DNA of 64,000 nt, taken from contig CAADGK010000056.1 in NCBI GenBank assembly GCA_900696515.1, positions 184,383 through 248,382 on the forward strand. The letters are read 5' to 3'. A program made the translations under genes and the position numbers. Each line of letters begins with the position of its first letter. Within the stretch, counting starts at the first letter, position 1. Source of the stretch: an uncultured Nitrosospira sp. GTDB taxonomy: Bacteria; Nitrospirota; Nitrospiria; Nitrospirales; Nitrospiraceae. Positions 61,923 through 64,000 of the stretch are shown piece by piece. The notes under the pieces were generated by a model, which had not been told where the DNA came from, made no database searches, and saw only the letters and a list, made by a program, of their open reading frames with translations.

Positions 61923-63200
61923 TCATTCATAACGCAACGCCGCCACCGGTTCCAGCTTTGCGGCCTGATTGGCCGGGTGGACCGTTGCGACAAAACTAAT
62001 CAAGATGGCCGACCCCGCCACGAGCAACACATCCTCGGCCAATACGTGCACCGGAATGGTCGAGATGTAATACACGCTCGGGTCGAAGGTCCAAAATGTT
62101 TGAATCAGCCAGAGAAACGCATAGCCTAACGGGATCCCGATGCCGGTTCCGGTGAATCCAATGATCAATCCGTTGAGCATGAAAATGCGGCGAATGCTCT
62201 GCTTGGTCGCGCCCATGGCCTTGAGGATCGCGATTTCCTTCTGCTTCTCCGTCACGATCATGGTCAATGTGCTGACGATGTTGAATGAGGCCACGATCGT
62301 GATAAGGACCAGGAGGAGAAACATCATCGTCTTCTCCAGTTTGAGCGCCGAAAACAGGTTGCGATTCATCTGCATCCAATCTCTGGCCCCATGACTGAAC
62401 CCTAACTCCTGTTCAATGTTACGAGCGATATCCGCGGCACGGAACACATCAGTGACTTTGACTTCCACGCCGGAGACGCTGGCAGTCATGTTGAAAAACT
62501 TTTGAGCTTCGCCGAGCTCGATATAGGCCAGAGACGAATCGTATTCATACATGCCGGAATGGAAGAGGGCGGCGACGGCGAACGTTCGGATCTTGGGGAC
62601 CATGCCCATCGCGCTGATCGGCCCGACGGGAGAGACCACATTGACGGTGTCGCCGACGAACACTCCTAACCTCAGCGCCAGCTCTTTGCCGAGGATGATG
62701 CCAGGTTTTTCGACGAGACGCGGTTCTCCTTGAGGGTCGTCGACAGGAGCCTGCATCACCTTGACCGGAGCGAGGAGGTCATTCAGTTGTCCTGCTGTAA
62801 TATTCTTCGCGAGCTCGGTCACATTCGCTTCCCGTTTTGGGTCGATGCCACGCAGGACGATCCCCTGTACGCCCGACTGTGTTGTGAGGAGCACCTGTCG
62901 GAGGACAAACGGGGTGGCCGCCACCACGTCGGGGACCGTCTGAATCTTATCGGCGAGACGGTCATAGTCGCTCATATGCTCTTTCATGCGTTCTTGGACG
63001 ATGATATGGGCGGTGGTGCCGAGGATCTTGCTTTGAATGTCTTCCCGGAATCCGGTCATGATGCCGACGGTGCCGATCAGTGCTGCGACGCCCAATGTAA
63101 TACCGGCGATCGACACGAAGGTATTCAGCGAAATGGTCCGGTTCCGGCGCTTGGCGCGCAGGTAGCGAAGCCCGACGAAGATTTCAAAGGGAAGGGTCAC
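61923..63200 (-). CDS. lolC: Lipoprotein-releasing ABC transporter, permease subunit
   Basis: 425 residues, start GTG 63200, two bases after the lysS stop. It has one N-terminal helix (FVSIAGITLGVAALIGTVGIMTGF), a periplasmic domain of about 200 residues, and three C-terminal helices, as in LolC/LolE. SFNIVSTLTMIVTEKQKEIAILKAMGATK (part) is the family's coupling-helix region. Only one permease gene is present, so the complex may be a homodimer, the LolF-type arrangement. It sits between lysS and lolD in one leftward run. Confidence 0.9.
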   Translation of the reverse strand: MTLPFEIFVGLRYLRAKRRNRTISLNTFVSIAGITLGVAALIGTVGIMTGFREDIQSKILGTTAHIIVQERMKEHMSDYDRLADKIQTVPDVVAATPFVLRQVLLTTQSGVQGIVLRGIDPKREANVTELAKNITAGQLNDLLAPVKVMQAPVDDPQGEPRLVEKPGIILGKELALRLGVFVGDTVNVVSPVGPISAMGMVPKIRTFAVAALFHSGMYEYDSSLAYIELGEAQKFFNMTASVSGVEVKVTDVFRAADIARNIEQELGFSHGARDWMQMNRNLFSALKLEKTMMFLLLVLITIVASFNIVSTLTMIVTEKQKEIAILKAMGATKQSIRRIFMLNGLIIGFTGTGIGIPLGYAFLWLIQTFWTFDPSVYYISTIPVHVLAEDVLLVAGSAILISFVATVHPANQAAKLEPVAALRYE

Positions 63201-63202
63201 GC

Positions 63203-64000
63203 TTACGATTTCTCCGGCCGGAGCTGAGGAAAGAGGACGACATCCCGAATGGATGCCTGGTCGGTCAACAGCATGATCAGACGGTCGATCCCGATCCCTT
63301 CTCCCGCGGTCGGGGGCATGCCGAATTCGAGGGCGCGCAAGAAGTCTTCATCGACGACATGGGCTTCCTCATCGCCCGCTTCACGCTGAGCGGCTTGGCT
63401 CTCAAACCGCTCACGTTGGTCCAACGGATCGTTCAGCTCGGAAAAGGCGTTCGCGATCTCCCGACCGGCGATGTACAGTTCGAATCGATCGGTCAAGGCC
63501 GGGTCTGCATCCTTCCGTCTCGCCAGTGGAGAAATTTCGATCGGGTAGTCGGTGATAAACGTAGGCTGTTGAAGATTCGGCTCAACGGTTTCCTCGAAGA
63601 TCTCGTTAAGGATCGTAAACAAAGTAGATTTAGGGTCTACATGGACGTTCAGCTGTTTGGCTGCTGCCAGGGCCTTGTCACGATCATGGAGTACCGACGA
63701 GTCGAGACGATTCACCTCCAGAATAGCCTGATGATAGGACCATCGCCGCCAGGGAGGGGTGAGGACGATCTCCTTGCCCTGGTAATGAATCACCGTCTTC
63801 CCCAGGAGCTGTTGAGCCAAGCTGGAGATGAGTGTTTCGGTGAGAGCGATCAGATCCTGATAGTCCGCGTAGGACATGTAGAATTCCAGCATCGTAAATT
63901 CAGGATTGTGAATCGTCGAGATGCCTTCATTCCTAAAGTTGCGGTTGATCTCGAAGACCCGTGGAAATCCTCCGACGATCAGGCGCTTCAGATAGAGTTC
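63203..64000 (-). CDS. lysS: Lysyl-tRNA synthetase (class II), C-terminal part
   Basis: Partial: the ORF continues off the right edge with 36 further codons ([20 protein letters not shown]...) beyond the track's start. Class II motif 2 is [10 protein letters not shown] followed by [11 protein letters not shown]. Motif 3 is [12 protein letters not shown], and [21 protein letters not shown] (part) is specific for lysyl synthetase. It charges tRNA-Lys. The 266 visible residues include most of the catalytic domain; the anticodon-binding N-terminal part is outside the window. lolC follows two bases after the stop. Confidence 0.93.
   Translation of the reverse strand, partial: ELYLKRLIVGGFPRVFEINRNFRNEGISTIHNPEFTMLEFYMSYADYQDLIALTETLISSLAQQLLGKTVIHYQGKEIVLTPPWRRWSYHQAILEVNRLDSSVLHDRDKALAAAKQLNVHVDPKSTLFTILNEIFEETVEPNLQQPTFITDYPIEISPLARRKDADPALTDRFELYIAGREIANAFSELNDPLDQRERFESQAAQREAGDEEAHVVDEDFLRALEFGMPPTAGEGIGIDRLIMLLTDQASIRDVVLFPQLRPEKS

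Overview
The window looks like chromosomal DNA of a Nitrospira-type bacterium (phylum Nitrospirota). This is inferred from gene content and style, not from a marker gene: moderately high G+C, Gram-negative envelope genes (LolC/LolD, RlpA, outer-membrane barrel, several lipoproteins), a cytochrome bd-type oxidase, NnrS, a B12-dependent ribonucleotide reductase and long runs of HEAT-repeat proteins. Most of it is ordinary chromosome. The accessory parts are small: about 3.86-4.28 kb (nuclease gene against tmRNA), 11.1-13.6 kb (transposase, Fic protein, small ORFs) and 55.8-56.6 kb (gene remnants).

Layout. 0-3.3 kb: start of a lipoprotein gene, a small zinc-ribbon protein, NnrS and a methyltransferase, with unusual GTATC-N6-GATAC palindromes between genes. 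3.4-4.3 kb: tmRNA (ssrA) followed at once by a GIY-YIG nuclease gene, with a 15-bp inverted repeat joining the two. 4.3-9.2 kb: a trehalose cassette, GH15 hydrolase divergent from otsA-otsB; OtsA carries an N-terminal membrane sensor-like module. 9.3-15.2 kb: membrane spermidine-synthase-like protein, the accessory patch, UDP-glucose dehydrogenase. 15.4-22.2 kb: a leftward block of five HEAT-repeat genes behind two exported proteins, one of which looks like a catalytically dead alkaline-phosphatase-superfamily member. A 28-codon relic of a lost HEAT gene sits between two of the HEAT genes.

22.3-33.9 kb: exported coiled-coil and LPP20-like proteins, a degenerate alpha/beta-hydrolase-like protein, Lon, two NUDIX proteins, two PilZ proteins, a MutY-MutT-exonuclease operon, a lipoprotein, and two very small ORFs missed by the track. 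33.9-48.1 kb: the methylthiotransferase pair MiaB/MtaB, an AmpG-like transporter, NrdJ behind two NrdR-like boxes, an ACT protein, RlpA, a CNNM/CorC protein and LigA. 48.3-55.7 kb: a LysM lipoprotein and a complete tryptophan operon trpEGDCFBA. 55.8-64 kb: remnants of a nucleotidyltransferase gene pair, cydAB, two envelope proteins, lolD/lolC and the 3' part of lysS.

The best candidates for something undescribed are the HEAT-repeat operon with its pseudo-phosphatase and gene relic, and the membrane-anchored OtsA. Starts were corrected from the ORF track wherever a Shine-Dalgarno sequence, signal peptide or family N-terminus argued for it. All assignments come from reading motifs; no database search was possible.
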